Assembly: GCA_026874595.1 (NCBI GenBank)
Contig: CM049321.1
Location: 17,617,979-17,681,978, forward strand
Length of the DNA: 64,000 nt
Direction of reading: 5' to 3'
From: Sipunculus nudus
Taxonomy: Eukaryota; Annelida; Sipuncula; Golfingiida; Sipunculidae
This document shows positions 49,769-60,905 of the stretch, one piece after another. Both the position numbers and the translations under genes were made by a program. The notes beneath the pieces were generated by a model. It was not told the origin of the DNA. It searched no databases and worked only from the letters and a program-made list of their open reading frames with translations. Every line of letters starts with the position of its first letter. Position 1 is the first letter of the stretch.

Positions 49769-50010
49769 TATATGTTTGTACATAAACTTTGTCTGCTGGG
49801 CTCAAGTGCGAGTTATGCTAATTTGCCTAAATATTTAAATATACGCATGGATATTTAATAAAACCTACAATATATTAAAATCAATAATAAACTTATAATA
49901 TAGTATCCATGGGTTAGTACACAACATCATTGTAAATTCATGATTTTAATCAATCGGAAATGTATAAAAATATATTATATTGAATTAACAGTGTTGTTTT
50001 TCTTCAGAGC

Positions 50011-50066
<56 letters not shown>

Positions 50067-51214
50067 CATGTATATATATGATATTCATGATTTCGAACAA
50101 CATTAGAGTTGATGATATAATTATTTGATTGCATATATATTAAATTAATATGTTTTATCGGTGAAAGCGTCAAACTATATTTTTAATATGATAAATATTT
50201 GGTATAATGGAAACGATTTGGTACATTGATGATAGAAATGTTTTTTGGTTATAATTAAATGTATAATATAATCAGCAATTTGCGATGTCATATATGCTAT
50301 AGACAGGAAGATGTAAAAGAATATAATAAATAACAAATAAAAATCAAATGTTCGATAATTCACGCGCATTTATGCATTACTTTGGAAAAGCGCCAAGCGG
50401 CATCTATGTATGTCACACCAGCTGCAACAGATAATGTATATTCAATCGCTTTCATAGATTTAAGAATTTATGAGTGATCTATAGTAGCTGTCAGATAAGC
50501 AGACAGGGAATGATTGAAGACATTCTTGGACCTCCTTTTATCGGGTTAATCTATTCAGTTGAATCGATTTGGCGACACCGGTTGCAGGAATTAGGATTAG
50601 AACTCAAACACATCACAGAGCGCTATATAATGCAAATATGTCTAATCCTGTTCAGGTTTTGGTCGCAACACGTATTGAACAAAACGCCATACAAACAGAT
50701 GTAGATAGTAACATGTGTACGCATACATGCATATACACATCTGTACAAGCATATGACAATATATATCTGCCTTATAAATAAGTTTCGTTCTGTGTCGTCC
50801 AGTACAGTCGTATATTGATGACAACTTATGTAAATAAATTGCAATAAATAGCAAAATAAACGTGTACACCAATTAATGATCCGTGAATATTGGGTACAAT
50901 ATTCCTATATGCAGAGTTTTCGTAGTGATTTTTATAGGTCTATAAACTGTATGTCTTAATGTTAATATATATTTATAACATATCGTTATATGACAGATAT
51001 CATAATTATATCATCAGATGCGACATCTATAGAAGGTTTACTTACAAATTTAATTTAATGAAATCAAAACACCGTTTCTTTATTCAATATGCTGATATTT
51101 TTTGGTGTTTACATTTAGGGCACGTCATATTTAGTGTACACTCGTACAGCTTGTATTGTTAAAATATATGTATAAGTACGGTGTATTTTGAGTATATGTT
51201 GAGCTCCATCTTCC
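49112..51214. other. AT-rich stretch with two (AT)n arrays
   Basis: TA arrays are at 49735-49773 and 50013-50066. Frames at 50474-50872 carry no recognised feature. Confidence 0.5.
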
Positions 51215-51400
51215 GATATGATCCTTATTAATATGGGTCTGACCAAATAGCCGACATCGGATATGGGGTCGCCCATCTTAAGAAAGGTCAGCCCAATAAC
51301 CTATCTTGAGGTGGTTCAGACCCTTTTACCGATCCTATGCAATATTTGGGAATCAGCTTTCGAAATGCGAGATATGGCAGACCCAATTATAATAACCAAT
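51215..51400. repeat. Repeat with half-palindromes, partner of 51895-51955
   Basis: TGGGTCTGACC, GGGTCGCCCATCTTAAGAAA and CCTATCTTGAGGTGGTTCAG here are related to the segment at 51895-51955, which also begins with a CGGATR-TGGGTCTGACC context. Both may be pieces of one element of roughly 740 bp, or two copies of a shorter one. Confidence 0.45.
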
Positions 51401-51894
51401 TTGCCTTGTTCATATACTAATATTAATAAGAGTTATACAGCGATATGTTATTGATATATCAAATATTACAATATTGTACACTCACGTGTTATAACTTTTG
51501 TTAAATAAAAATATTTAAAAAATAAATAATTAAAAAATAATACATTCAGTTTACAAGGTATATAATAGTATTAAATGGTTTAGCCAATTCATCCATCAAC
51601 TAATTTCTGCTTTTAATACAATTAATATAAAACCGTTAGCATTAACGTCAACAGCGGAAGAAATAAATTCTAGGTTAAAAAAGGATTGAAGAATAATTTG
51701 CTTTTATATCCCGTTACAAATTGAATGCCTCATGAAGTCGATCAAGCAAAGCCGTATCAAAGCCGTAAAAATCGGTAGATCAGTGAACCAGTAAAATGTA
51801 CATTCGGTATGATACGGGGAACACAGAGGAGCATTTATTTCATATTATATTTTATTTTAATTTTACTCAAAACTGCAGACAAGCATCGGAATAC
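51401..51894. other. AT-rich non-coding stretch
   Basis: Nothing recognised. Confidence 0.45.
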
Positions 51895-51955
51895 AGATAA
51901 TGATCGGATGTTGGGTCTGACCCATCTTAAGATGGGTCGAATTAGCTGGCTGGTG
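51895..51955. repeat. Perfect 20-bp palindrome in repeat segment
   Basis: GACCCATCTTAAGATGGGTC at 51919-51938 is a perfect palindrome. Diverged versions of the same motif lie at about 51270-51289 and 51299-51318. Confidence 0.6.
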
Positions 51956-53857
51956 GCGCGCATGCAGACTATGTGTCAATAAAATTAATATTCACAAAAG
52001 TACATGCATTAAAGGAAAGATTAGATAATAATATATTTCACGTTGCATTTGATTGAGCGTCAACCTAATTATGTAATAAAAGAAGAATTCTACATTATAT
52101 TCAATCGTTTTGTAACATATATAGATATATATATATTATATTTTCCATATGCGGAATATATATATATTCCATATATATATATATATATATATGTATATCA
52201 TAAACAGCCCCTTCAAATTCAACCTACAATTTACAGACAAATAACTGCTTTATACCTGTTACGCAATTAAGGATACTTTATTCAGAAGCGACGGCAGCCG
52301 GATTAAATCTTTATTAAACTATTTTTTTTCTATATCATAAAACATCATGCATTGTCAAAAGACAAACTGTAATACGGTCATTGTAATAAATTAAATGCCA
52401 TGGATATTGTGAATGTATAATCAAGTATATAGAAAGGGTTCTTATATATGGTTACCATGCATATACTATTGCAAATATTAATATCTATAATGTGCATCTG
52501 CAAAACCTTGACGATAGACTTAGCGTACAAGCAAGACATAAACATTATAGCCACGGTTCAAAGTGTAAATAGATTGTTTGTATTGGTTTGCGTTTTAAAT
52601 CTTAAAATATTCTTAATAATTACTTGCAAAAAATAACCGAATGTACATCTGTTTATTGGAGAGAGAGAAAGAGAGACAATGAGAGAGATATATATAGTTT
52701 CTAACATGATAAAGACTAAACCTTCCTTTTTTTAAATTCATATATAATATAATATGTAATTTTTAATAAAATTAACTGCACATACTTCTGTAGATATTCT
52801 TTCAAATGTATATATTGTTGTTTTGTTTCTCTTCTTGCCCTTGCCAGTCAAGCACAATTTTCTTATGAAGATAACAGTGAGCCATAAATATAATGGTATA
52901 CGAATAACTATATCAGGCATCTTAGTTAAATTCGGATTCAGAATTTAAATTTTGTTTGCTCAAGAAAAAAAAGGTAATATTAGTGATGTTAACATTCGAT
53001 ATATCATGTGTATTATGTTTCCATTAAGTTTGTTTCTGGCAAACTGAATATAAATTGAACAGGACGGAATAGAAACATCCATGTTTATCTATACTCTATA
53101 GAGTATATTCCGTCGTTATTTATAAATAAGTATTCAAACTGAGATTTCAAATATATATTTATTCACAAGTCGGTATATATAAACCCCTCCCCCTCCCCCC
53201 ACTGTTTATCTATAGACTTAAAAAATGTTAATAACTGAGTTTCAGGTACATATTAATTTATGTTCAAATATTAAAGAACCACTTTGGATGTTTTAACGAG
53301 CTCTGGGGAAACATCTTCAATCGGGAAACTCTGCAGCGCTTCTCGTTTTAGAAAAAAAGAGAAAAAACAGAAAAAAATCTACTAATTAGTCTACTAATCA
53401 CACTTAATATTACTGAATATAAAATTCTCCGGTCACGCAGACAGAGTGCAAATTTATTTTAGATGCAAACTGCGGGAAAAAAACTACAAAATTAAATCAT
53501 ATAGATTTATAATACATATATTATATTATATCATATTTCTTTTATAACATTGCCAAAAGGAGAGATCATAGGCCGGGAACAGAATTAAGGAAATGGCGGA
53601 TATATACATAAAATATCTTAGATATAAAAATTATAAAGGGTCATAGAGACTGGAAATTAATAAACAGATAGGGCAGGCAAATGGAATACATAAACTGAAA
53701 TTATCAAGACAACCATAAAATTGAGTATAAACTTGGAAATATAAGAGAATTATTGAGGAAAGAGATCAAACGGAAAGGCAATGATTCTAACAAGATCAAG
53801 GAAACGACGGCAAACAGATAATGAAAGACGAAAAACAGCGGTGCTCTTAACGGCAGT
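51956..53857. other. AT-rich non-coding stretch
   Basis: A broken AT microsatellite with palindromic CCATAT/ATATTCC blocks lies at 52116-52197. Purine-rich GAGA sequence lies near 52658-52690. No gene is supported. Confidence 0.5.
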
Positions 53858-53987
53858 GTTGCTATGGCAACCTCAGATCAGACCGCCTCCGCTAATCCTT
53901 GTACATACATCGCTATCACTCTAAAACAATGCCACTCTATTGGTTTTCGCGTTCTTTCAATAACAAATCCTGCCCAATTATGCAAAT
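53858..53987. promoter_or_regulatory. Motif cluster: X-box, CCAAT, octamer
   Basis: GTTGCTATGGCAAC (53858-53871) is a near-perfect RFX X-box palindrome. ATTGG (53938-53942) is an inverted CCAAT box. ATGCAAAT (53980-53987) is an exact octamer for POU factors. These occur within 130 bp at the start of a GC-richer block extending to about 54290. This combination is typical of animal promoters or enhancers. A gene cannot be identified next to it, and frames at 53878-54281 on both strands show no recognised domain. Confidence 0.4.
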
Positions 53988-54507
53988 GACACCCGCTTTT
54001 ATGTGCCCACAACGCCGGTAACCACACACGTGGGATTGCGGCAATCCACTGCTGTAATCCTTTCAAACAAGTCCGCGGGGCCCGAGGCCGTGATGTTTAC
54101 TGAGGGCCCCCCTCACCTGGCAATGTCAACACGATGGACGAGAAAAAAACACCCCAACCTTCACAGCAGCAAATGTACTTCCCTTGTACCGCTCAAGGCC
54201 CCTCAAACCTGCGATAAGGCCAAGGTGTCACGCTGCAAATGCTCCCTAGGAACCTTAATACCCCCAAAAATTAAAAGTTAACCGAGATGCTTTTCTACTG
54301 CTTTTTTGGGCAAAATTGATGCATGGGTCTATACATCACGTGGTTTGGTTGAAGTATAATGTTTATTTGAATTGGTTCCAATCAACCCTTTTAAACATTA
54401 ACTAGTAATGTTGCTTGCGAGTTAGTTATGTGTATACATAGATACACCTGTAAGGCTGGAAATTTCTCTGGTGTAACTTCCCTGCATCCCACACCTGACG
54501 CACTTTT
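53988..54507. other. GC-richer block then AT-rich spacer
   Basis: 54060-54290 is C-rich (GGGCCCGAGGCCGTGATG, CTGAGGGCCCCCCTCACCTG) and open in the plus frame from 54003 (92 codons). It has no recognisable domain and may be untranslated. Confidence 0.3.
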
Positions 54508-54688
54508 TTAAGATTTGTAGACTGCCATAATTGCGTTTGGTATCAGTCTATCTTCTTTGTCTTGTTTGCAGTCAATTAAGACTTCTTTATTCATGCCTGC
54601 CCATAAAATATCATTCTTGAGGGTATGCGTATTGTTTTTATTCAAGAAAGAAATGCCAAACATTTGTAGTGAATGTTTTCTAACAGGT
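54508..54688 (-). other. Weak candidate coding fragment
   Basis: On the minus strand TTTTATTTGATTTCGCTAG is a reasonable splice acceptor (AG complementary to 54689-54690). The following 60 codons are open to a stop at 54508. They have mixed, protein-like composition: FGISFLNKNNTHTLKNDILW, then MNKEVLIDCKQDKEDRLIPN. I do not recognise the family. It could be a terminal exon or a transposon coding remnant. Confidence 0.2.
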
Positions 54689-54919
54689 CTAGCGAAATCA
54701 AATAAAATTGAACGCAAGTAATAAAAAGGTTTGTCTGATTGGACCCTTGGTACAGATTGTTAATTTTCACTAAAATTTAAAACAAAAATAAAATAAAATG
54801 GATACACTGCGAGAGAGAGTTCCATCTACTCATCGGAAGTATTTATTGGATATTAACAGGTGTAAAGGTAATTTGAACCTGGTGACCATAAAGTTTACCT
54901 TAAAGATCGATGTTGTTTT
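54689..54919. other. AT-rich spacer
   Basis: Nothing recognised. Confidence 0.4.
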
Positions 54920-55090
54920 CTATATGTCAGTTTGTTCGTTTGCCTGTCACGAGCGATAGTTAGATTTTTAAAAATGCTGAACCGAGACACTGACAGGTGT
55001 CAGGGACGATTCCATTAAATGGATCCCGAAAAAAAGGGGTGGATTGTTATAGGTATTGGCGGAGGTATGCGGACTACTAAGCATCAGTTT
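54920..55090 (+). repeat. Repeat family G, copy 3 (strongly diverged)
   Basis: CAGTTTGTTCGTTTGCCTGT, AGATTTTTAAAAATGCTGAA, CCATTAAATGGATCCCG and TTGGCGGAGGTATGCGGACT match the order of landmarks in 19955-20248. The minus frame at 54968-55207 is a shadow. Confidence 0.5.
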
Positions 55091-55375
55091 ACTTTTATAT
55101 CTTTGCACATCACTATCTGCTAAACATATAGAGAGAACCGTTAGAACTATATTATATGGCTGAAGGTCCAAATGCGGTTGTGTATATTGTTGAGTATATA
55201 AATACACCTTTATAGATTATCAATCCAGGCATTTGGTAAGAATAGATAGTCTCCAGGGCATGGTCGCATGTTATGGTCATATACCTTGGAACTTAGTAAT
55301 AATTTACATTGTTTCAATATTTACTAAGGGTGTACTAAAGACATTACTTTATATGTATACTGAAATGGCTCGAGA
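55091..55375. other. Non-coding spacer
   Basis: Nothing recognised. Confidence 0.4.
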
Positions 55376-55450
55376 CCTATTATCCTGTGGGTTCAAATCC
55401 CGTACTGATGGTTCATGTCGCTAAGACCCCTGGTCAAGGCGTTATCCACA
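55376..55450 (+). mobile_element. tRNA-derived SINE fragment, family D
   Basis: GTGGGTTCAAATCCCGTACT contains a good B box (GGTTCAAATCC, 55390-55400). It is followed by GCTAAGACCCCTGGTCAAGG, a phrase type common just after the tRNA part of invertebrate SINEs. The A box upstream (near ATGGCTCGAGAC, 55363-55374) is only weakly preserved. It cannot be a functional tRNA because no acceptor stem pairs. Confidence 0.5.
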
Positions 55451-55539
55451 CAGACCTGCCTTCTATTCTCCATATATAAATAGAAAGAGAGAGAAAGAGG
55501 AAGCGTTTTCATGAACCGACTAAAGGCCTTTGATTTCAG

Positions 55540-55705
55540 TGTTCTAAGTGACGTCATATCAAGTAATAGCGCTTCAATCCATGGCATGAAGATGGCCGGG
55601 TTTAACCCCATTTGTACAACATATAAAACCTCATCCATTCTGGGGAGAATTAGAGATTTAGAAACCAATATTGATGTCCACGCACCTGACTTAAATGACA
55701 GATGA
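55540..55705 (+). other. Weak candidate exon
   Basis: CCTTTGATTTCAG (AG at 55538-55539) with an upstream CCGACTAAA branch-point-like sequence precedes a frame open to TGA at 55703-55705. It includes SIHGMKMAGFNPICTTYKTS and LGRIRDLETNIDVHAPDLN. The opposite strand is also open (134 codons, 55393-55797), which lowers confidence. A TGACGTCA lies at 55549-55556. No domain was recognised. Confidence 0.2.
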
Positions 55706-55941
55706 AAAAATTCCATTAAATCAATGAAATTGCCATTCAGATCAAGTACCATTAAGACACATACACATGTAATTGGCCGAAAACAATAACCCTCCATTTC
55801 ACAAGGGGTTTATAAGCATATCTACTGATCAGGGGCGGATTTAGAGGGTTGGTCCGTAAGGGCAAGCGCCCCCTCCTTTTCGATGTAAATATAAAGGAAA
55901 TATAGAATAATATTATCTTAATACCAAAAAACAACGCCGGA
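55706..55941. other. Non-coding spacer
   Basis: AGGGGCGGATTTAGAGGGTT near 55831 is a phrase often seen in animal repeats. The element boundaries are not visible. Confidence 0.35.
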
Positions 55942-56517
55942 TTAAAGCCTCGGTCACAACCCGCTACACTCGCCGCACACCGTATAGAGCACCGTACGGA
56001 TTTGGGACCGCAGGAATAGTTAAGCCTCGGTCACAACCTACTGCGGTCAATGCACACCCTAGATTTTGAAACCGCTTCCTATCATTTTTTTTTTATTTTG
56101 TATCCTCGTGTAGGCCAGGCCCTGTGTCTTCCGCACCTGCGGGTCCTGGGTGTGTAATCATCCCCATTGCTGGGTCATGTACCCCCCCCCCCCCCCGGAA
56201 CGCACTCGTATGTGAGAGATACACGGCTGTGGGGCACAGCCTTCCCATTAATCCTGCAGAGCGTTTACCCTGGGTGGAGGCCGACCGTGAAAAACCTCAC
56301 CGCCTCAGCTGAGGTTCGAACCCACGATCTCACGGCTTTGATTCCTGCGCATTACGCCTGGCCACAGAAGCCGGTTTCCGCCGTATCGACTTAAGCGCAC
56401 ATGTCAGTAAGGGTCGTTGAGAGGTCCCTGCAGCCTTTTCCGTACGTCAACCGCACGGTAAAGCCCAAAACACCCAACGAACGGCGACCGTATATCGCGG
56501 ATGTGACCGAAGCTTAA
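55942..56517. mobile_element. TTAA-flanked inverted-repeat element (piggyBac-like MITE) with nested SINE
   Basis: TTAA at 56020-56023 is followed by GCCTCGGTCACAACC. At the other end TGTGACCGAAGC (56502-56513) is followed by TTAA (56514-56517). The ends are inverted repeats (GCYTCGGTCACA) and TTAA is the hallmark target of piggyBac-type transposons. The element, 56024-56513, contains a family A SINE (56085-56380), leaving only ~190 bp of its own. A second TTAA plus AGCCTCGGTCACAACCCGCT at 55942-55965 is another partial left end in tandem, with CGCCGCACACCGTATAGAGC after it. No transposase is encoded. Confidence 0.7.
56085..56380 (-). mobile_element. tRNA-derived SINE, family A, copy 2
   Basis: On the minus strand it begins CTTCTGTGGCCAGGCGTAAT (A box) and has a perfect B-box core GGTTCGAACC (complement of 56313-56322). 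The body includes GGTTTTTCACGGTCGGCC, CACCCAGGGTAAACGCTCTG, GACCCAGCAATGGGGATGAT and CCGCAGGTGCGGAAGACAC. It ends in an A-rich tail at 56085-56100. It has the best-preserved promoter boxes of the family. A 15-C run (56182-56196) replaces five C in copy 1. Its 3' tail is shorter than that of the other copies. Confidence 0.8.
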
Positions 56518-56557
56518 TTAGGCGTGTCGGACCGTTTTCTGTACTTCTGCCTGAGAG

Positions 56558-56558
<1 letters not shown>

Positions 56559-56609
<51 letters not shown>
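56559..56609. repeat. (AT)n microsatellite
   Basis: A pure TA array of about 51 bp, 42 bp right of the TTAA element. Confidence 0.95.
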
Positions 56610-56611
<2 letters not shown>

Positions 56612-56662
56612 TACTGGCATTTCCAGACATCTGTTTACCTGCATGTGCAAGGGTGTTGAGCG

Positions 56663-56679
56663 CCCCCCCCCCCCCCCCC
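56663..56679. repeat. poly(C) run
   Basis: 17 C between two (AT)n arrays, followed by an A run at about 56699-56708. Confidence 0.95.
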
Positions 56680-56737
56680 ATCTTTCCTAAGATCCTGCAA
56701 AAAAAAAACTGCAAGTCCAGTGAAAGCGAAAAGACAA

Positions 56738-56738
<1 letters not shown>

Positions 56739-56815
<77 letters not shown>

Positions 56816-56830
56816 ATAAATATATATATA
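56739..56830. repeat. (AT)n microsatellite
   Basis: An AT array of about 92 bp with a few TTT/AAA interruptions, among the longest in the window. Confidence 0.95.
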
Positions 56831-57234
56831 CATTTATAAAAGAAAAGCCATTTTAGCAACCTTATTTTTTCTCCTCAAGGCATCAAATTTCACAGATAAT
56901 GGGAACCATAACCTAGCTCTCTTTTCATCCAGATAAGGGTTGGCAACCTCGCCAAGCTTGACTGAATGAACAGGGAAAAAGTGGTTCTACACCCCTCAGT
57001 GGTCGTTTGATAAAAAGTGAAAATCACATACGCGATGGGAATATATATTAAAGACATATTTCATTAACGAGGCCCTTATGTTCACAATTTCCCTTTAAAT
57101 TATAAAGAAGAGTAGCGTGGGAAAAATAAAAGGCAAAATTAACGAACGGAGGATGCTGGAAAAATGTAAAAATCATTTTCAATTATATAAAGCTATTAAA
57201 TTGGAAAGAAAGATGCGTATAGATAATGTGTTCT
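56831..57234. other. AT-rich non-coding stretch
   Basis: Nothing recognised. Confidence 0.45.
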
Positions 57235-57235
57235 A

Positions 57236-57275
<40 letters not shown>

Positions 57276-57362
57276 TGTGTGTGTAATGAGCAGAAAAAAA
57301 TGATAATGTGTGCATGTGCGTGCGTGCGTGCGTGCGTGCGTGCGTGTTGTGTGTGAGAGAGA
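57235..57362. repeat. Compound microsatellite (AT)n, (GT)n, (TGCG)n, (GA)n
   Basis: TA array 57235-57272, short GT run, then TGCG repeats at about 57316-57346, then GTGTGAGAGAGAGA. Alternating purine-pyrimidine (GTGCGT) favours Z-DNA in principle. Confidence 0.9.
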
Positions 57363-58036
57363 GAAAACGAGGGAGAATGAATGAAAGACTCCCAGCAGAG
57401 CATTTGCTAAGAGAAACTGTTGTGTGTATATATATGTTTAACTAAATCATTACATATATATGTTTTTTTTTTCTCTAAGAAATGGGATTTAAGGCATTTG
57501 CTATAGCTAGAGATTATCTGCTTCAGCCGTGACTAGAACAAGCAGCTGGTCAAATATAGTTCTCATAGTGATCTAAATATATAAATAAAATATAATTGTG
57601 AAGAACAGAAAAAAATGAAAAAGAACGACAGAAGGATAGAAAGAAAAACAATATCTTTACCCTGGAATTGTTGTATATACGGAAAAGATATTCGGATCTA
57701 TTAAATATCCGAATATATATTTACAGTGTATTGACCTGTCCACTTGAACAACATATATCAATCACGTCAGATAAAGTAAAAGGTATTGAGTTATCACACT
57801 TATCATACTATAGAGACCTAATAAAAGACCGTATGTATTACTGACGTGCATGTATACAAAGCCAAAAGCTGCGAAATTTCGAGGAAGGGCATGAAATCTG
57901 AACGCGCTATAAATACATACAGAGATATAGCGCGTGCATTCCAAATACATAACCTCCGAGAGGTAAAAACAGGTCCGTGTAAATTCGTAAATGAAACTCG
58001 CGTGCATGCATGTATATGAGTAATTCCCAGTGTTCT
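57363..58036. other. AT-rich non-coding stretch
   Basis: Nothing recognised. Confidence 0.45.
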
Positions 58037-58115
58037 CTTTCTCTCTCCCCTCTCCCCCCTCCCCTCCCCTCTACCTCACTCTCCCTCTCTTTCTCTCTCT
58101 CGCTCTCCCTCTCTC

Positions 58116-58172
<57 letters not shown>

Positions 58173-58248
58173 TCTATATATATCTATATATATGTATACA
58201 GAGGGAGAGAGTTAAAGAGAGAGAAAGAGAAAGGAGAGAGAGAGTCCG
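58037..58248. repeat. (CT)n - (AT)n - (GA)n compound microsatellite
   Basis: A CT/CCTCTCC-rich tract (58037-58117) runs into a TA array (58121-58196) and then GAGAGA/AAGAGA purine sequence (58201-58243). The pyrimidine and purine flanks are complementary, so the whole block could fold into a large hairpin. Confidence 0.9.
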
Positions 58249-59614
58249 TCCGTCCCGTCTTTTTTCTGACATACTCACATTAATCTCTGGCAAGCAGCAC
58301 AGTACACATGCGCATGTGCAAAAACATGCCGCTATTATGGGGAACATATAGGGTGGAGGTAAAAGGGATCTCAAATATTTGCAGTCCCATCACTGATATT
58401 TATATATCTGTCTATGTGTTTTTTTACAGATATACCCAAGGCTTCAAAATGCAACTGAAAATAAGTTGATATATAATACCAGATAAAAATTTACCAGTGT
58501 ATTGAAATTACAAATGTAAAATATTTAATCAAATCAAATACTAAGAAATGTTTTCTAACCCTTCACCACCTTAAACTTACTTCTGTTTCAATGATGATAA
58601 GCAGGTATGCGAGAAAGGGGTGAACTGTTAACGGGGAAAGTTTTATGTTAGCGACACCGCCCAGCAGTCATTTATCAGGAGACAAAAATGGTATACGTGC
58701 AGGCGGGCTGTCCTTACGTAATACAGGCGATATTCCCACAAATAAATGCCACTTATTGTCACAGATAAGGCTTGTTTATACAAAAGTTTTAAATAATGCT
58801 AGTAAGGGGGTCAATATTTGATATTTACACAGGAATTGAAATTTATTTTACTATTTAAGGAAACCACATGTGGTACTGACATATATGAATTGCTTAACAC
58901 CTTTATATATCAAACCTGTCAATTTTAATATATACAAACATATACTAGTATTTAATTACATGTATTAGCTCTTTAATCATTTATATGATTTGAGTAACGT
59001 ATATATGATACAAGAACGTGTTAAAAAATACGCAATACAAATATAAGAAAATTGAATATTTATTTTTGCGTATGCAACTAATTTAATATGATTAATTTAT
59101 AATTTCATTATTAGAATCATCCGGAATCAAATCTTTGTTTAAACAATCGAGAATCTTTTTCATGGCTCTTTATCATGGTACCAATTAATTGAAGAAATAA
59201 CTCGAGTGTGATTTCCAATTATCAATTTTATGGAGAAAATATTGAAAGAAATCAATTTCAAAATTGCAACGAGCGAGTGAATTTTAATCATAATTATTTA
59301 CCCCGGAAATAACACAGAAGATTTATTAACCGAGAGTACTGGATTTCCTTTGTCTCCTTTGGCATGCATGCAGTAAAGATAATCGGCCGTGCATCTGAGA
59401 GAACATTCACGGTCTTAGCTGTTTAATTCATATTTAAATAGATATTGCATTCATTTAGATTTAAATGCTACCTAATTAACATTGAAATGAATACCAAAAT
59501 GTTTGAGGCCTCTTAAGATAAATATGACAATATTGGCCATTTGCTTGTACTTTTAAAATTCTCACAACATTTTAGTTAAACACGCCTTTAATTATATCTG
59601 CGTCATCCATGATG
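58249..59614. other. AT-rich non-coding stretch
   Basis: Nothing recognised. Confidence 0.5.
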
Positions 59615-59781
59615 AGGATATATATATAAACACTATTTTACATGGATATTCAAAATGTTTTGTCCAAATGGCTCAGGTGGCGATGGTCGGTATTTTATAT
59701 ATATCAAGGTGTGGTGGAAACCGGAGGCCCCGGAGAAAACCACCGTCCTCGGACATTCAATATAGAGGAGAGAGCGGTTCG

Positions 59782-59785
<4 letters not shown>
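59615..59785 (-). mobile_element. SINE family B, copy 2 (5'-truncated)
   Basis: On the minus strand GGACGGTGGTTTTCTCCGGG, CCTCCGGTTTCCACCACACC, GACCATCGCCACCTGAGCC and TATCCATGTAAAATAGTGTT align with the body and 3' end of the copy at 27935-28150. The tRNA head is missing. Its place is taken by a long (AT)n array starting at 59784. Confidence 0.65.

Positions 59786-59872
<87 letters not shown>
59784..59872. repeat. (AT)n microsatellite
   Basis: An AT array of about 89 bp with one TTT interruption. It starts at the truncated end of the SINE. Confidence 0.95.
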
Positions 59873-59873
<1 letters not shown>

Positions 59874-59996
59874 CATAAGCACTAACTATACATTCAGTTA
59901 TTTTTCCACTTCTTTACTATAAAAACATATATTTTATTCTTTACGGAGAATAATGGAAATGGCAAAAAATACTATATTAAAGATACATATATTTGC

Positions 59997-59998
<2 letters not shown>

Positions 59999-60042
<44 letters not shown>
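59999..60042. repeat. (AT)n microsatellite
   Basis: An AT array of about 44 bp. Confidence 0.95.
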
Positions 60043-60044
<2 letters not shown>

Positions 60045-60905
60045 ACTTAGTCTAATAACTGTTCTTAGTATTTCGTCAACGATATACGTTGATCTCGTGG
60101 TCTGACTGTCATTAATTTCTTATGATTCAGACAGAAACTTCACAGTACTGAAGTTCTTTTTCTTGTAAAATAATCACTACACACAGCTCTCCGATAACAT
60201 CACTGAAATCATGACATACATACATGGATTATTCATTGTTATAGGTATATGTAATTACTATGCAAATCAGCCACTAAAACCATTTTTACACCCCTATACA
60301 ATTTTTTTACTCAAGTTGGACATACGATGTTATAGTTCCACTCCTACCACCTATTTTGCAAATAAAATGAATGTTATTTTATCATTAGCAATATTAGCAA
60401 TATTAGCAAACCGATTTATACCAATTATTTACAAGAATGTGTCACAATGTTGCAAAGTTTCTCAAATATATCAATGACCTTCACCATTAAATGATCAAAT
60501 TAAAAAAAATAATCACGCATGTTTTATATATATTAAACTATTTAGGGCAAGGGTTTTAATTCTTTTGGTTACTGAAGCGATTCTGTTTCCTCTAATTTTG
60601 ATATTCAGATCGCTTCAATGTTGCTTGTAATTTGAATGAATATCTTTTAACCTCTCGACATCGCATGAGGGGTATACATGCCTCTCACGCCCAGTACCAT
60701 CGGCCGGTACGCACCATCATTACCTACGTATAGCGATTCCTTGAAAATAATCGGACCCCTATAAAGGCCAGGCCAGTGGGCAGTCGGGGAAGAGGCCGTA
60801 GACCGGACCACACATATATGTTAGTATATGAAGTTATAATCCTCGTTCTTATTGATGAATGATTTATGACAATTAATAATTCGTAGAAAAGTAATAATAT
60901 TATTA
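60043..60905. other. Non-coding stretch
   Basis: A GC-richer patch at 60655-60810 (CTCTCACGCCCAGTACCATC, GGCCAGGCCAGTGGGCAGTC) is not recognised. An 88-codon frame at 60211-60477 has no supporting feature. Confidence 0.4.

Noticed and set aside
54003-54281. 92-codon plus-strand frame
   Set aside because: It is C-rich composition without a recognised domain, and the opposite strand is also partly open. I kept it only as context for the regulatory cluster.
55376-55450. Possible tRNA gene
   Set aside because: The B box is good, but the A box is weak and no acceptor stem can be paired. The downstream phrase is SINE-like.
56524-56859. Frames with long Tyr-Ile repeats
   Set aside because: These, like similar ones at 37.2, 44.3, 46.7, 58.1 and 59.8 kb, are translated (AT)n arrays.
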